Source: Priestia megaterium (GTDB taxonomy: Bacteria > Bacillota > Bacilli > Bacillales > Bacillaceae_H). Taken from it: DNA of 64,000 bases. The DNA lies in NCBI GenBank assembly GCA_008180335.1, contig VTEF01000002.1:635648-699647 (forward strand), given 5' to 3'. How positions within the stretch are numbered: the stretch's first letter is position 1; each line of letters starts with the position of its first letter. A program made the translations under genes and the position numbers. The notes under the pieces are model-generated. The model saw nothing but the letters and a program-made list of their open reading frames with translations. It had not been told where the DNA came from and ran no database searches. Shown here piece after piece: positions 33,182 to 41,880 of the stretch.

Positions 33182-34459
33182 ATGGCTACAACTGTTAAAG
33201 GATTAAAGGGAGTAATCCAAGTTCCGGGAGATAAATCTATTTCGCATCGATCCGTTATGTTTGGAGCGATTGCTGAAGGGACGACAACCATTTCAGGTTT
33301 TTTACCAGGAGATGATTGTTTAAGCACGATTTCTTGTTTTCAAAAACTCGGTGTAGATATTCAAATGGTTAATGAAGAAACTGTCATTGTTAAAGGGAGA
33401 GGCATCAAAGGGTTAAAAGAGCCTGTAGATATTTTAGATGTAGGAAATTCAGGTACAACTATCCGTTTAATAATGGGAATTTTAGCAAATACACTGCATC
33501 ATCACACGTTAATTGGAGATGAATCAATTGCTAAAAGACCAATGAAAAGAGTAACAGGTCCGCTTCGTGAAATGGGCATTAATCTAGATGGCCGCCAAGA
33601 CGCAAACTTCACCCCGCTCGTTATACGGGGAGGGAAAGCAAAAGGAATTCAGTATCATTCGCCAGTTGCAAGTGCACAAGTGAAATCAGCTGTCTTGCTT
33701 GCTGGATTACAAGCGGAAGGAACAACATCTGTTACGGAACCTGAAAAATCACGTGATCACACAGAGCGCATGTTAGAAGCTTTTGGTGTTCAGGTGAAAG
33801 AAGATGGGTTAACGGTCTCAATAGAGGGTGGTCAAACATTAAAAGGAACACATGTTGAAGTGCCAGGCGATATTTCCTCTGCAGCTTTCTTTTTAGTAGC
33901 AGGTTCAATTGTTCCTAATAGTCGCATTGAACTTAAAAAGATAGGGATAAACCCAACGAGAACAGGTATTTTAGATGCATTGAAAAAGATGGGGGCAGCT
34001 ATTAACACGATAGCCGCTAATAGAGAAGCAGCAGAGCCATTTGCTGATTTAGTTGTGGAAACTTCGTCATTAAAAGGCACAGAAATAGGAGGCGATTTGA
34101 TTCCGCGTTTAATTGACGAAATTCCAATTATTGCACTTGCCGCTACCCAAGCAGAAGGAACGACTGTTATTAAAGATGCGGCAGAATTAAAAGTGAAGGA
34201 AACAAATCGTATTGATACAGTGGTAAATGAGCTAACCAAAATGGGAGCAAACATTGAAGCGACAGAAGATGGAATGGTTATTCACGGCGGTACCCGGTTA
34301 CATGGTGCGCAGGTAAACAGTTATGGAGATCATCGGATTGGCATGATGCTTGCGGTTGCTTCTTGTATTGCAGAAGGAGAAACCGTTATTGAAAATCGAG
34401 ACGCCGTATCTGTTTCATATCCGCAGTTCTTCAACCATTTAGATTTATTAAAAAGCTGA
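33182..34459 (+). CDS. aroA: EPSP synthase
   Basis: A 425-residue enzyme that joins shikimate 3-phosphate and phosphoenolpyruvate (aroE in B. subtilis naming). Motifs: [10 protein letters not shown] near residues 15-24, [11 protein letters not shown] near 87-97, R-P-M-K-R-V near 119, S-A-Q-V-K-S-A near 163-169, I-D-E-I-P near 311, and E-T-N-R-I near 341. Ala follows the first Gly in the substrate loop region in the class II manner; whether it is inhibitor tolerant cannot be judged. Last gene of the T-box 3 unit; RBS AAGGAGAG. No clear terminator follows directly. Confidence 0.95.
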   Translation: MATTVKGLKGVIQVPGDKSISHRSVMFGAIAEGTTTISGFLPGDDCLSTISCFQKLGVDIQMVNEETVIVKGRGIKGLKEPVDILDVGNSGTTIRLIMGILANTLHHHTLIGDESIAKRPMKRVTGPLREMGINLDGRQDANFTPLVIRGGKAKGIQYHSPVASAQVKSAVLLAGLQAEGTTSVTEPEKSRDHTERMLEAFGVQVKEDGLTVSIEGGQTLKGTHVEVPGDISSAAFFLVAGSIVPNSRIELKKIGINPTRTGILDALKKMGAAINTIAANREAAEPFADLVVETSSLKGTEIGGDLIPRLIDEIPIIALAATQAEGTTVIKDAAELKVKETNRIDTVVNELTKMGANIEATEDGMVIHGGTRLHGAQVNSYGDHRIGMMLAVASCIAEGETVIENRDAVSVSYPQFFNHLDLLKS

Positions 34460-34601
34460 GTTTTCTAAAATATGTTAATTTAACAGTTTGAAAGTTATAG
34501 ACAAAATTAAAAATTGAAACAAACGGCTCTATTTTTTATTAATAAAATCATATATAATCAAAAAAATGCATTTAGTACTAAATAGAATTTGGTGAAGCAC
34601 T

Positions 34602-34850
34602 ATGTTTTTAACGATTGTGTATATAGGGGCCATTTTGTTTTTTCTTAAAATGACAATGGATCGCGATTTTATCTGGCTGTTGTTTTTGCTACCATTCGGT
34701 TTTTTTGTTCTATTTTTCGAAACATCCTATCTAGATCACATTCCTGAGTGGGGGAAGCTTGTATTTTTTGCATTTTCCTTTTTGATGATGTACGCCATTA
34801 TCTTAGTTTACAATCGATTTTTTAAAAAAGAAGAAGCCAACAAACAATGA
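34602..34850 (+). CDS. Small membrane protein of unknown function
   Basis: An 82-residue protein with three predicted membrane segments (about residues 3-19, 23-41 and 53-73) and a charged Lys/Glu-rich tail. ATG at 34602 has only a weak GGTGA site. It ends at a perfect hairpin shared with the convergent oxidoreductase gene. I do not recognise a family. Confidence 0.6.
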   Translation: MFLTIVYIGAILFFLKMTMDRDFIWLLFLLPFGFFVLFFETSYLDHIPEWGKLVFFAFSFLMMYAIILVYNRFFKKEEANKQ

Positions 34851-34882
34851 AAAAGGCACACAATTACTGTGTGCCTTTTTCG
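34850..34882. terminator. Bidirectional terminator
   Basis: AAAAAGGCACACA/TGTGTGCCTTTTT stem between convergent genes. Confidence 0.9.
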
Positions 34883-36408
34883 TCATTAAGTTTTAAATCA
34901 ACAATGGCTAACGGATTCTCTGCGGGACCCTCAACAACAGAGCCGTCATAAGAATAACGAGAGCCGTGGCAAGGACAATCCCATGTTCGGTCTCCTACAT
35001 TCCAATTCACTTCACAGCCTAGATGAGTACAGGTTGTGTCAACGCAATGAATATTTCCATCAGTATCTTTATAAGCACCTGTACGCTTACTATTAATGTA
35101 GATAATGGCACCTTCATCATTTTCCAGTTGATCAATTCCTTTTTCGGGCAAATCTAACTTTCCTTTGATGAGATGATTAGCAACATCTAAATTTTGGCGC
35201 AAAAAATGTTTAATACTTGGATCTGCATAAAAGCGAGACGGATCATACAGATCTTTAAAAGGATTATCCTGCTGTAAAATAGAATCAGCTATGAGCTGAG
35301 CAGCTACTGCACTATGGCTCATTCCCCATTTTTTAAACCCTGTAGCAATAAAGATATTCGTTTTGTTCTTTTTGATTGGCCCGATATATGGAATTTTATC
35401 AAGTGTAAATAAATCTTGAGCCGACCATCTATATGGATAAGCTGTAACATTAAAATTTTCCTCGGCAAAACGCTGCAAAGCCTGATAATGAAACTTGGTG
35501 TTAATTCCTTGCCCAGTTTTATGCCCTTCACCGCCAACTAAAACGACTTCTTCTCCATTAATCGTTGCTGAACGAAGGGAGCGGGTTGGTTGATCTGCGC
35601 TTAAATACATGCCTCCGGGAAATGGTTTATCAACTTTAGCAGCTAACACATAAGAACGGTCTGCATACATTCGTGTAAAGTAAAAACCTGCGCCGTCATA
35701 AAAAGGAAAATGTGAGCAAATAGCAATATATTGGCACGAAATTCGATGGCCATCTCTTGTTACGACAGTTGGCGAATTGCTTTCTTCGACATCTGTAGCA
35801 ACCGTATTCTCGAATATGAAACCGCCTGCTTGAACAAACTTATTGACAAGATGTGTTAAGTATTTTAATGGATGAAATTGAGCTTGATCTTTCATCACTG
35901 CCGCTGCTCGAACATCAAACTGAAAAGGTAAACTCGTTTCAAACGTGCAAGGAATATTCAGCTTTTGATATGCACGAAATTCTTTATGTATGCGATGATC
36001 AAATTCTAAAGTAGAGGCATATAAATAAGCGTCTTGGATTGAAAAGTCACAATCAATTTTTTCTTGTTCAATTAAGTTTTTCATAAATTGAAGAGCTTGC
36101 TCATTAGCTTGATAATACAGAGATGTCTTTTCTTCGCCGATATGTGAGAGCAATTCATCATAAATCACATCGTGCTGGGCTGTAATTTTTGCTGTTGTAT
36201 GGCCTGTTGTACCATTTAAAATATTGCTAGCTTCTAATAAAGCAACTTGCAATCCTTCTTTTTGTAATAAATAAGCTGTTGTCACGCCTGTAATTCCTCC
36301 GCCTACAACGACTACATCAACTTTTCGATTCTCAGCTAATGGTTTGAAAGAAGGAAATTTGACAGTGTCACGCCACATAGGCTCGGGATGTTTAGGGATA
36401 TCCGTCAA
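34864..36408 (-). CDS. yhfW: FAD-dependent oxidoreductase with C-terminal Rieske domain (YhfW-like)
   Basis: A 514-residue protein. A DAO-type FAD domain begins with V-V-V-G-G-G-I-T-G-V-T-T-A-Y (near residues 32-45) and includes G-T-T-G-H-T-T-A-K near 65-73. A C-terminal Rieske [2Fe-2S] domain has C-T-H-L-G-C and C-P-C-H-G-S-R-Y, so all four ligands (2 Cys, 2 His) are present. B. subtilis YhfW has the same fusion. It probably oxidises an amino acid-like substrate and passes electrons to the cluster; the substrate is unknown. I favour TTG at 36408, eight bases from GGAGG; the GTG at 36417 is inside that site. Cytoplasmic, single gene. Confidence 0.88.
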   Translation of the reverse strand: MTDIPKHPEPMWRDTVKFPSFKPLAENRKVDVVVVGGGITGVTTAYLLQKEGLQVALLEASNILNGTTGHTTAKITAQHDVIYDELLSHIGEEKTSLYYQANEQALQFMKNLIEQEKIDCDFSIQDAYLYASTLEFDHRIHKEFRAYQKLNIPCTFETSLPFQFDVRAAAVMKDQAQFHPLKYLTHLVNKFVQAGGFIFENTVATDVEESNSPTVVTRDGHRISCQYIAICSHFPFYDGAGFYFTRMYADRSYVLAAKVDKPFPGGMYLSADQPTRSLRSATINGEEVVLVGGEGHKTGQGINTKFHYQALQRFAEENFNVTAYPYRWSAQDLFTLDKIPYIGPIKKNKTNIFIATGFKKWGMSHSAVAAQLIADSILQQDNPFKDLYDPSRFYADPSIKHFLRQNLDVANHLIKGKLDLPEKGIDQLENDEGAIIYINSKRTGAYKDTDGNIHCVDTTCTHLGCEVNWNVGDRTWDCPCHGSRYSYDGSVVEGPAENPLAIVDLKLNDEKGTQ

Positions 36409-36921
36409 TTTTTTCACCTCCGGTGGTAATTATGCATAATGTTTCCAAAGTCATTGAGGAATATGTAAGCAATCTTTCTTTATGCATAAAAAGAATAATC
36501 CGCATAGAGGTTGTTCATGTATTGCGGTGCAAAAGCAAGTGTGTCTGCGAATTTATGAACATCAGGACATAGATAGCACAACATCCTATAGCAATGAAGA
36601 AACATTCACTCATGGAAGTTTTACTTTATTGTAATAATTTCTTATAATTGTCAAAAAAGTTTCATATAATAAGAGTATATAAATAGTAGGAATACATTTT
36701 ATTTTCACTATAATAATATATGTTCAAAACTTCATTTAAACATCGATGTTCATGTAGCAAAAGGCAAACGATATGTTTGTCCTTTTCTCATGGTTTAGGG
36801 ACATTTTTCACATATAGAAATACAGTATATAGATGTAAGTCTTTTTTGAATGCTGTCAGGTAAGTTTTGGTATCTTTAAAAAAAGAATAATGTAAACGGT
36901 GACAAAAAGAGGAGGGATACG
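36409..36921. other. AT-rich divergent intergenic region
   Basis: It holds one hairpin-like repeat (AAAAGGCAAAC/GTTTGTCCTTTT, about 36758-36787) with a T-rich end, pointing either way. No ORF with a ribosome site is seen. It should contain the promoters of the Rieske oxidoreductase and esterase genes. Confidence 0.4.
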
Positions 36922-37911
36922 ATGTCGGAGCCATTGTCAGTTGTTCTTACCGCTTTATTGCTTCTCTCTTTGAATCATGACCAAACTGTGTCTACTCAAC
37001 CAGGAGGTTCGTTTAAGACATATACACATAAAGGTAAAAAGTTCAAACTTTATTTACCTGAAAATTATCATTTTCTCAAGTCATATCCTTTAATGGTCAT
37101 GCTCCATGGATGTACTCAAAATGCAGACGATTTCGCAATCGGTACAGAGATGAATTCATTAGCTGATGAGAAAGGTTTTATTGTCGTTTATCCGCAGCAA
37201 TCAAGTAATGCAAACTTAAAAAAATGTTGGAATTGGTTTGAGCCATTGCATCAATTAAGAGGCTTTGGTGAGCCGGCTATTATTGCAGGTATTGTTAAGA
37301 AAGTAAAGAAAATGCATTTTATTCAAGAGGATAAAGTGTTTATTGCCGGATTATCTGCAGGTGGAGCAATGAGTATCGTAATGGGTGTCACATATCCGGA
37401 GTTATTCTCTGGTATAGGAGTAGCAGCAGGTCTTGAATATCAAGCTGCTCTTAACGTTTTTAATGCGTATGCAGCGATGGCTAATCAAGGGCCTTCACCG
37501 GTTAAGCAGGGAAGGATTGCTTATCAGCAAATGGGAAGAAGAGCTAAGCCTTTGCCGGTTATCGTGTTTCATGGCAATGCAGATTCAACTGTTAATCTAG
37601 CAAATGCAGATCAAGTCGTACAGCAATGGATTACGACAAATAATTTAGCTTATAATGGAAAAGTGGATGGCTGGATTAACGATAAGCCAAAGAAAATAAC
37701 GGAAGAGAAACGAAGATTTGGAAGAGATTATACCTCTTATCGTTTTGAAAGTGAAACAGGTGAATTAGCAATCGATAAATACGTTATAAAAGGAATGGGG
37801 CATGCATGGTCTGGCGGAAATTTAAAAGGAAGTTACACAGACCCAAAAGGACCGAACTCAAGCCGAATTATGTGGGATTTTTTCATTGAGCAAGCTTCTT
37901 CAGCAAATTAA
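36922..37911 (+). CDS. PHB-depolymerase-family esterase
   Basis: A 329-residue alpha/beta hydrolase of the Esterase_phd family. It has M-V-M-L-H-G-C-T-Q near residues 54-62 (oxyanion hole), the nucleophile elbow G-L-S-A-G-G with Ser145, V-F-H-G-N-A-D near 215-221 with the likely catalytic Asp221, and G-M-G-H-A-W-S-G-G near 292-300 with catalytic His. A short hydrophobic N-terminus (residues 7-18) may be a weak signal peptide. Relatives cleave polyhydroxyalkanoate or feruloyl/acetyl xylan esters; the exact substrate is unknown. AGAGGAGGG upstream. Confidence 0.87.
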   Translation: MSEPLSVVLTALLLLSLNHDQTVSTQPGGSFKTYTHKGKKFKLYLPENYHFLKSYPLMVMLHGCTQNADDFAIGTEMNSLADEKGFIVVYPQQSSNANLKKCWNWFEPLHQLRGFGEPAIIAGIVKKVKKMHFIQEDKVFIAGLSAGGAMSIVMGVTYPELFSGIGVAAGLEYQAALNVFNAYAAMANQGPSPVKQGRIAYQQMGRRAKPLPVIVFHGNADSTVNLANADQVVQQWITTNNLAYNGKVDGWINDKPKKITEEKRRFGRDYTSYRFESETGELAIDKYVIKGMGHAWSGGNLKGSYTDPKGPNSSRIMWDFFIEQASSAN

Positions 37912-38265
37912 GAGAACGTTAAAAGAGTGTCTATTTTTTCTGAATATTAAAAAGGTGCATAAAAGTCATAAATGTTGTGAAAGATAGTGTATAAGCTTTC
38001 CTTAATTCCGCTATCCTTATAAAGCGGCTATGCCTCCACAAGCCACTGTTTATAAGAACAATGCGAGAAACGAATTACTAATAATTAGTATAATCGAATT
38101 TTCGCGAAGAAAATGCCGGAAAAGAAGAAGCCTAAGCTCAGTGAAGTGGTTCACTGGGCTTTTTCACTGCCAACAAACATACTGGTGATAATCGACAGTA
38201 AAAAATTGCATACTTTACGATTAGACGCATACACATAGGAAGACGCTTTTTATAAGGGGAATCCG
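37912..38265 (+). other. Intergenic region with a TATAAT-like site and terminator
   Basis: TATAAT lies near 38090 in a small palindrome (TACTAATAATTAGTA). About 40 bases on, a stem AGCTCAGTGAA/TTCACTGGGCT (38135-38145 and 38150-38160) with TTTT follows. It may end the esterase transcript, or form a short RNA or leader before the broken catalase gene. No -35 is clear. Confidence 0.45.
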
Positions 38266-38848
38266 ATGTTTTGTCATTTTAAAGAATTACAGTACCCCGC
38301 AAAACCAGAAAAGTCAGATCCTATTTATGCAAAAAAACTGCAAGAAGTGCTAGGTGGACAATTTGGCGAGATATCCGTTATGATGCAGTATTTATTTCAA
38401 GGCTTTAACTGCAGAGCTGATGAAAATTATCAAGACTTGCTGTTTGATATTGGCACAGAAGAAATTGGGCATGTAGAAATGCTAGCGACCATGATTGCAC
38501 GTTTGTTAGATCAAGCACCAATTGAACATCAAGAAGCAATGTTTCATCAAAATCCAGTTTTAGCGGCTGTAATGGGCGGCTGCTATTCAAGAACTTGAAG
38601 AACGAGAGAGGGATATAGTTGTTCCGACGACTTTTCCTAGAGAGCTAGAGAAACAAGCCGTTGCATATGACTTATATAACTTATCAAATGGAGAAGAAAG
38701 CAGCAAAGGAAGGTGCGCGAGCGGTCCAAGTATGGAAGGAAAATCTATATTTAAATATGTATCTCCAGCTCCTATATACGGTCAAGAATCAAAGTTAAAA
38801 CCGGCTCCTCCAAATGTATATAATACGCCTTCTCCTTCTATGAAGTAG
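38266..38848 (+). pseudogene. Manganese catalase with internal deletion and frameshift
   Basis: Residues 1-106 in the first frame are the N-terminal half of a Mn catalase/CotJC-type ferritin fold: G-G-Q-F-G-E, then E-E-I-G-H-V-E-M with metal ligands Glu and His, and N-P-V-L-A-A-V-M-G-G. At about 38580 the sequence jumps to the C-terminal part in another frame: A-I-Q-E-L-E-E, V-V-P-T-T-F-P-R-E-L-E-K-Q, A-Y-D-L-Y-N-L-S-N-G-E-E-S-S and L-K-P-A-P-P, ending at 38848. Over 100 residues between, which hold the remaining metal ligands, are missing. The junction falls at a GGCGGCTGCT stretch. The first frame stops at 38598, giving 110 residues. Peroxide breakdown by this gene is therefore lost. Confidence 0.85.
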
Positions 38849-38882
38849 AAAAGCTATCAGCTAATCGCTTGCACAAATAAAA

Positions 38883-38908
38883 AGAAGAGCTGAAAATACA
38901 GCTCTTCA
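38883..38908. terminator. Terminator between the catalase remnant and yjcZ
   Basis: GAAGAGCTG/CAGCTCTTC stem between convergent units. Confidence 0.65.
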
Positions 38909-38916
38909 GTCTTTCA

Positions 38917-39030
38917 TTAGTAGCCCCATCCGCCACCATAGCAACTGCAACCAACGATAATTAAAAGAATGAATAGTACGACTAAGAACGCAAATCCTCC
39001 GCCGTAACCGCCACAAGTACCAGCACCCAT
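38917..39030 (-). CDS. yjcZ: YjcZ family sporulation protein
   Basis: A 37-residue protein. The N-terminus is Gly-rich with Cys (M-G-A-G-T-C-G-G-Y-G-G-G), then comes one membrane helix (F-A-F-L-V-V-L-F-I-L-L-I-I-V), then G-C-S-C-Y-G-G-G-W-G-Y. This is the YjcZ/sporulation small-protein pattern of Bacillus, expressed in the developing spore. RBS AAAGGAGGGG before the ATG. It is below the length that gene callers usually accept, but the family match is clear. Confidence 0.88.
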   Translation of the reverse strand: MGAGTCGGYGGGFAFLVVLFILLIIVGCSCYGGGWGY

Positions 39031-39380
39031 TCATTACCCCTCCTTTTTTGTAAAAGTTCTTGTATTACACTTTATTCTACGCACTGAAAAGGAAAATGTG
39101 ACGGTTAGAGAAAAAGATGGGTTGCTGAAGAATAAAAGCTTCGTCATTAACTTTTTGCTTTAAATGAGTATAAGAAAAAGTGTAAAATAAGATTGAAAGC
39201 GGTATAGATAGGGAAAGATAGACAGAGAAAATGAAAGTTGAAAAAGTACATATCAACTTTTTACATCCTAAAGAGCGAAAGACCGCCTTTATATTTATGT
39301 CAAAAAGACTGAAAATATTGTTCGGGTATCTTGTTATGAAAAAGAGAATGAATTTGATCGGAAAAAAGGAGATTGAAAAA
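39031..39380. other. Intergenic region between yjcZ and the CBS gene
   Basis: An in-frame extension of the CBS gene up to ATG at 39231 exists but lacks a good ribosome site. Otherwise no structure is seen. Confidence 0.4.
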
Positions 39381-39797
39381 ATGAATATTGCATTTTTCTT
39401 AATTCCAAAACAGGATGTAGTAACACTTAACATCCAATCTACACTAAGGCAAGCACTTGAGAAAATGGAGTACCATCGTTATTCCACAGTGCCTCTTGTA
39501 GACGATGAGGGGAAGTATGTAGGGGTATTAACTGAGGGAGATTTATTGTGGAAATTAAAAAGTCTAGGGGACTATCGCTTTCAAGATACGGAGAATATTA
39601 GATTAACAGAAATTGATCGTTATCAAGAATACAAACCGATTCCTATCTATGGAGAAGTAGAAGGAATTATTACAAAAGCGATTGAACAGAATTTTGTACC
39701 TGTAATTGATGACCAAGGCGTATTTATCGGTATTATCAGACGAAGAGAAATTTTAGAATTTTATTCAGATAACATAATAGATCGTATGTTGCAGTAG
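39381..39797 (+). CDS. CBS-domain pair protein
   Basis: A 138-residue cytoplasmic protein made of two CBS motifs (about residues 15-60 and 85-132). The first contains the Y-S-T-V-P-L-V-D-D-E-G-K-Y-V-G-V-L-T-E-G-D segment and the second F-V-P-V-I-D-D-Q-G-V-F-I-G-I-I-R-R. Such Bateman modules bind adenine nucleotides and regulate partners; this stand-alone version resembles B. subtilis CbpB (YkuL), which binds c-di-AMP. Specific ligand is unproven. ATG at 39381 follows AAAAAGGAGATTG. Confidence 0.82.
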   Translation: MNIAFFLIPKQDVVTLNIQSTLRQALEKMEYHRYSTVPLVDDEGKYVGVLTEGDLLWKLKSLGDYRFQDTENIRLTEIDRYQEYKPIPIYGEVEGIITKAIEQNFVPVIDDQGVFIGIIRRREILEFYSDNIIDRMLQ

Positions 39798-39828
39798 CAT
39801 AGAAATACGCAATTGTTTGAAGAAGGAT

Positions 39829-39862
39829 CCTCAGTCTCACTTTGAAGTGCTGAGGTCTTTTT
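39829..39862 (+). terminator. Terminator after the CBS gene
   Basis: CCTCAG...CTGAGG with inner ACTT/AAGT pairing, then TCTTTTT. Confidence 0.8.
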
Positions 39863-40066
39863 ACGTATAAATAAGTAAGTGCTTGCTAAAAAATAATCAA
39901 ACATTGGCGGGCAAATAAAAAAGCTGCTGTCATCTCAGAAAATGATACATCCAGCATGGATTATATTAGAGGTTCCATATTGCTATTAAATTGCTTGACG
40001 TTTCACCTTATGGGAATACATAAACTTTACAAAAGCTTAACAGGATAAAAATGCAATGTATGTTAC

Positions 40067-40099
40067 GATATCAGTATCCGATATCAAATTTTGATATTG
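40067..40099. promoter_or_regulatory. Probable PadR-type operator
   Basis: GATATC at 40067-40072 and 40080-40085, then an almost perfect palindrome ATATCAAATTTTGATAT at 40081-40097, just 20 bases before the regulator start. Autoregulation is likely. The rest of the 39863-40116 gap shows no gene. Confidence 0.6.
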
Positions 40100-40116
40100 A
40101 TTAAGGAGGTAGATAA

Positions 40117-40428
40117 GTGTTACGTGAATTTTTTTTAGGCAGCATTAAAATCCATATTTTGTATCATGCAGGCGTAGAGCCTATTTATGGGTCGTATATG
40201 ATTGAAGAACTTCATTCCCATGGATATGACATTAGTCCGGGCACAATTTATCCTACTCTGCATCAGTTAGAGAGAGAGGGTCTTCTTTATAGAGAAGACA
40301 AAGTGGTGAATGGAAAAGTTCGGAAATATTACACGATTACTGAAAAAGGACAATCTGTCTTAGAGGGAGCGAAACAGCAAATTCGTGAGCTTGCAAGAGA
40401 AGTATTGAGAGAGGAAGGAGATACATAA
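40117..40428 (+). CDS. PadR family transcriptional regulator
   Basis: A 103-residue winged-helix protein of the small PadR-s2 type. Features: I-Y-G-S-Y-M-I-E-E-L near residues 21-30, recognition region S-P-G-T-I-Y-P-T-L-H-Q-L-E-R-E-G-L near 38-54, wing with R-K-Y-Y-T-I-T-E-K-G near 70-79, and a C-terminal dimerisation helix. It overlaps chrA by one base, so it probably controls that transporter, as PadR-type regulators do for some chr genes. GTG start with an ideal AAGGAGGT. The effector is not known; chromate or a similar oxyanion is possible. Confidence 0.88.
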   Translation: MLREFFLGSIKIHILYHAGVEPIYGSYMIEELHSHGYDISPGTIYPTLHQLEREGLLYREDKVVNGKVRKYYTITEKGQSVLEGAKQQIRELAREVLREEGDT

Positions 40429-41615
40429 TGAAGCAAGAGAAAACATTAGTACAGCGCTGGATTGAGATTTTGCTTGTCTCAACAAAGTTAGGTTTCACTT
40501 CATTTGGCGGTCCAGTAGCCCATCTTGGTTACTTTCGCGATGAGTATGTTACAAAAAGAAAATGGCTAGATGAAAAGAGTTATGCAGATTTAATTGCTCT
40601 TTGTCAATTTCTCCCTGGTCCTGCCAGCAGTCAGGTGGGGATTTCGATTGGAATGGTACGAGGCGGTATTTTTGGCGGTGTGTTGTCATGGATCGGATTT
40701 ACAATGCCTTCTGTCATTGTGCTAATCCTTTTTGCTTACTTTCTTCAAGGAATGGATGCGTCAACCGCAGGTTGGATTAACGGATTAAAAGTAGTTGCTG
40801 TTGCCGTAGTTGCCCAAGCAGTGTTAGGGATGGGAAAAACCTTGGCTCCAGATCGTCCGAGAGTGACAATCGCCATTTCAGCCGCACTTATTACGTTATT
40901 CTTCCCGACTGCAATCGGCCAAATTAGTACGATTATTATCGCTGGAATAATTGGATACATACGATACAAAGAAATAAAGATCGATCCTGTTGAAAATATG
41001 AATATTCGTATAAGTCGTAAAATAGGTGCTGCGGCTTTGCTTGTGTTTGTCGGTCTGTTAGCGGGATTACCGCTTATACGAGCAGCTTTTCCAAGTGTAT
41101 GGATGAGTATGATTGATATTTATTACCGCGTTGGCTCTATCGTGTTTGGCGGGGGACACGTTGTACTTCCGATGCTTGAACGTGAAGTTGTGCCGACAGA
41201 TATGGTATCAGAGTCATCCTTTTTAGCCGGATATGGTGCTGCACAAGCTGTTCCAGGACCATTATTTACATTTGCCAGTTATCTTGGAACGGTTACAGCA
41301 GGCTGGTCTGGGGCGCTTGTAGCCACTGCAGCAATATTTTTACCATCCTTTTTACTTGTACTCGCAACATTACCGTTTTGGAATACCCTGCGTAAAAAAG
41401 CAAGTATACGAGCAGCTTTAATGGGGGTTAATGCAGCGGTTGTGGGTATTTTATTAGCAGCTCTGTATGATCCTGTGTTTACAAGCTCGATTAAAACAAC
41501 GTCTGATTTTGCATTAGCGCTTGTTGCATTTGGTTTACTGATGTATTGGAAAGTCGCACCATGGATTGTTGTTATCTTAACAGCAATTGGCGGGTATCTG
41601 ATTTCCATTTTATAA
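40428..41615 (+). CDS. chrA: Chromate transporter ChrA (two-domain)
   Basis: A 395-residue protein with two CHR domains and about 11 membrane segments. The N-terminal half has G-F-T-S-F-G-G-P-V-A-H-L-G-Y, F-L-P-G-P-A-S-S-Q near residues 63-71. The C-terminal half has G-S-I-V-F-G-G-G-H-V-V-L-P-M-L near 235-249 and G-Y-G-A-A-Q-A-V-P-G-P-L-F-T near 268-281. Both anion-path motifs are complete. It exports chromate, and perhaps other oxyanions, with proton or sulfate coupling. Its start overlaps the PadR gene stop codon. A third and fourth CHR domain occur in the pair at 27012-28117. Confidence 0.9.
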   Translation: MKQEKTLVQRWIEILLVSTKLGFTSFGGPVAHLGYFRDEYVTKRKWLDEKSYADLIALCQFLPGPASSQVGISIGMVRGGIFGGVLSWIGFTMPSVIVLILFAYFLQGMDASTAGWINGLKVVAVAVVAQAVLGMGKTLAPDRPRVTIAISAALITLFFPTAIGQISTIIIAGIIGYIRYKEIKIDPVENMNIRISRKIGAAALLVFVGLLAGLPLIRAAFPSVWMSMIDIYYRVGSIVFGGGHVVLPMLEREVVPTDMVSESSFLAGYGAAQAVPGPLFTFASYLGTVTAGWSGALVATAAIFLPSFLLVLATLPFWNTLRKKASIRAALMGVNAAVVGILLAALYDPVFTSSIKTTSDFALALVAFGLLMYWKVAPWIVVILTAIGGYLISIL

Positions 41616-41769
41616 ATTCCGCTTTTATAATAAAAAACCTAAAGTGCCCGTGAAATGAATTGAAAACTGATTAAGTGGCGGCGAAATTGTGGCAAAGTGA
41701 ATTCAGACAATTAGTGAAGCCAGTCAGCTAAATATTTTACAGAGAATGAATGAAATAACGATTACGGAA

Positions 41770-41797
41770 AAGTCCTTAAGATAAGGGCTTTTTTTAT
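41770..41797 (+). terminator. Terminator upstream of spo0M
   Basis: AAGTCCTTA/TAAGGGCTT hairpin with seven T, 150 bases after chrA and 84 before spo0M. Confidence 0.65.
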
Positions 41798-41880
41798 CAA
41801 ACTAAAATAAAATTTCTTTTTTTGAAACTTATTAATTTTATTATTCGTAAATATAAAAACGAATGTAGAGGAGGAATATT

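Noticed and set aside
33182-34459. Start of an aroA-trp-his supraoperon as in B. subtilis
   Set aside because: No trp, his or aroB/aroH genes are present; the unit ends after EPSP synthase.
39077-39433. 118-codon leftward hydrophobic frame
   Set aside because: AT-rich antisense frame over the CBS gene start; composition reflects A/T runs only.
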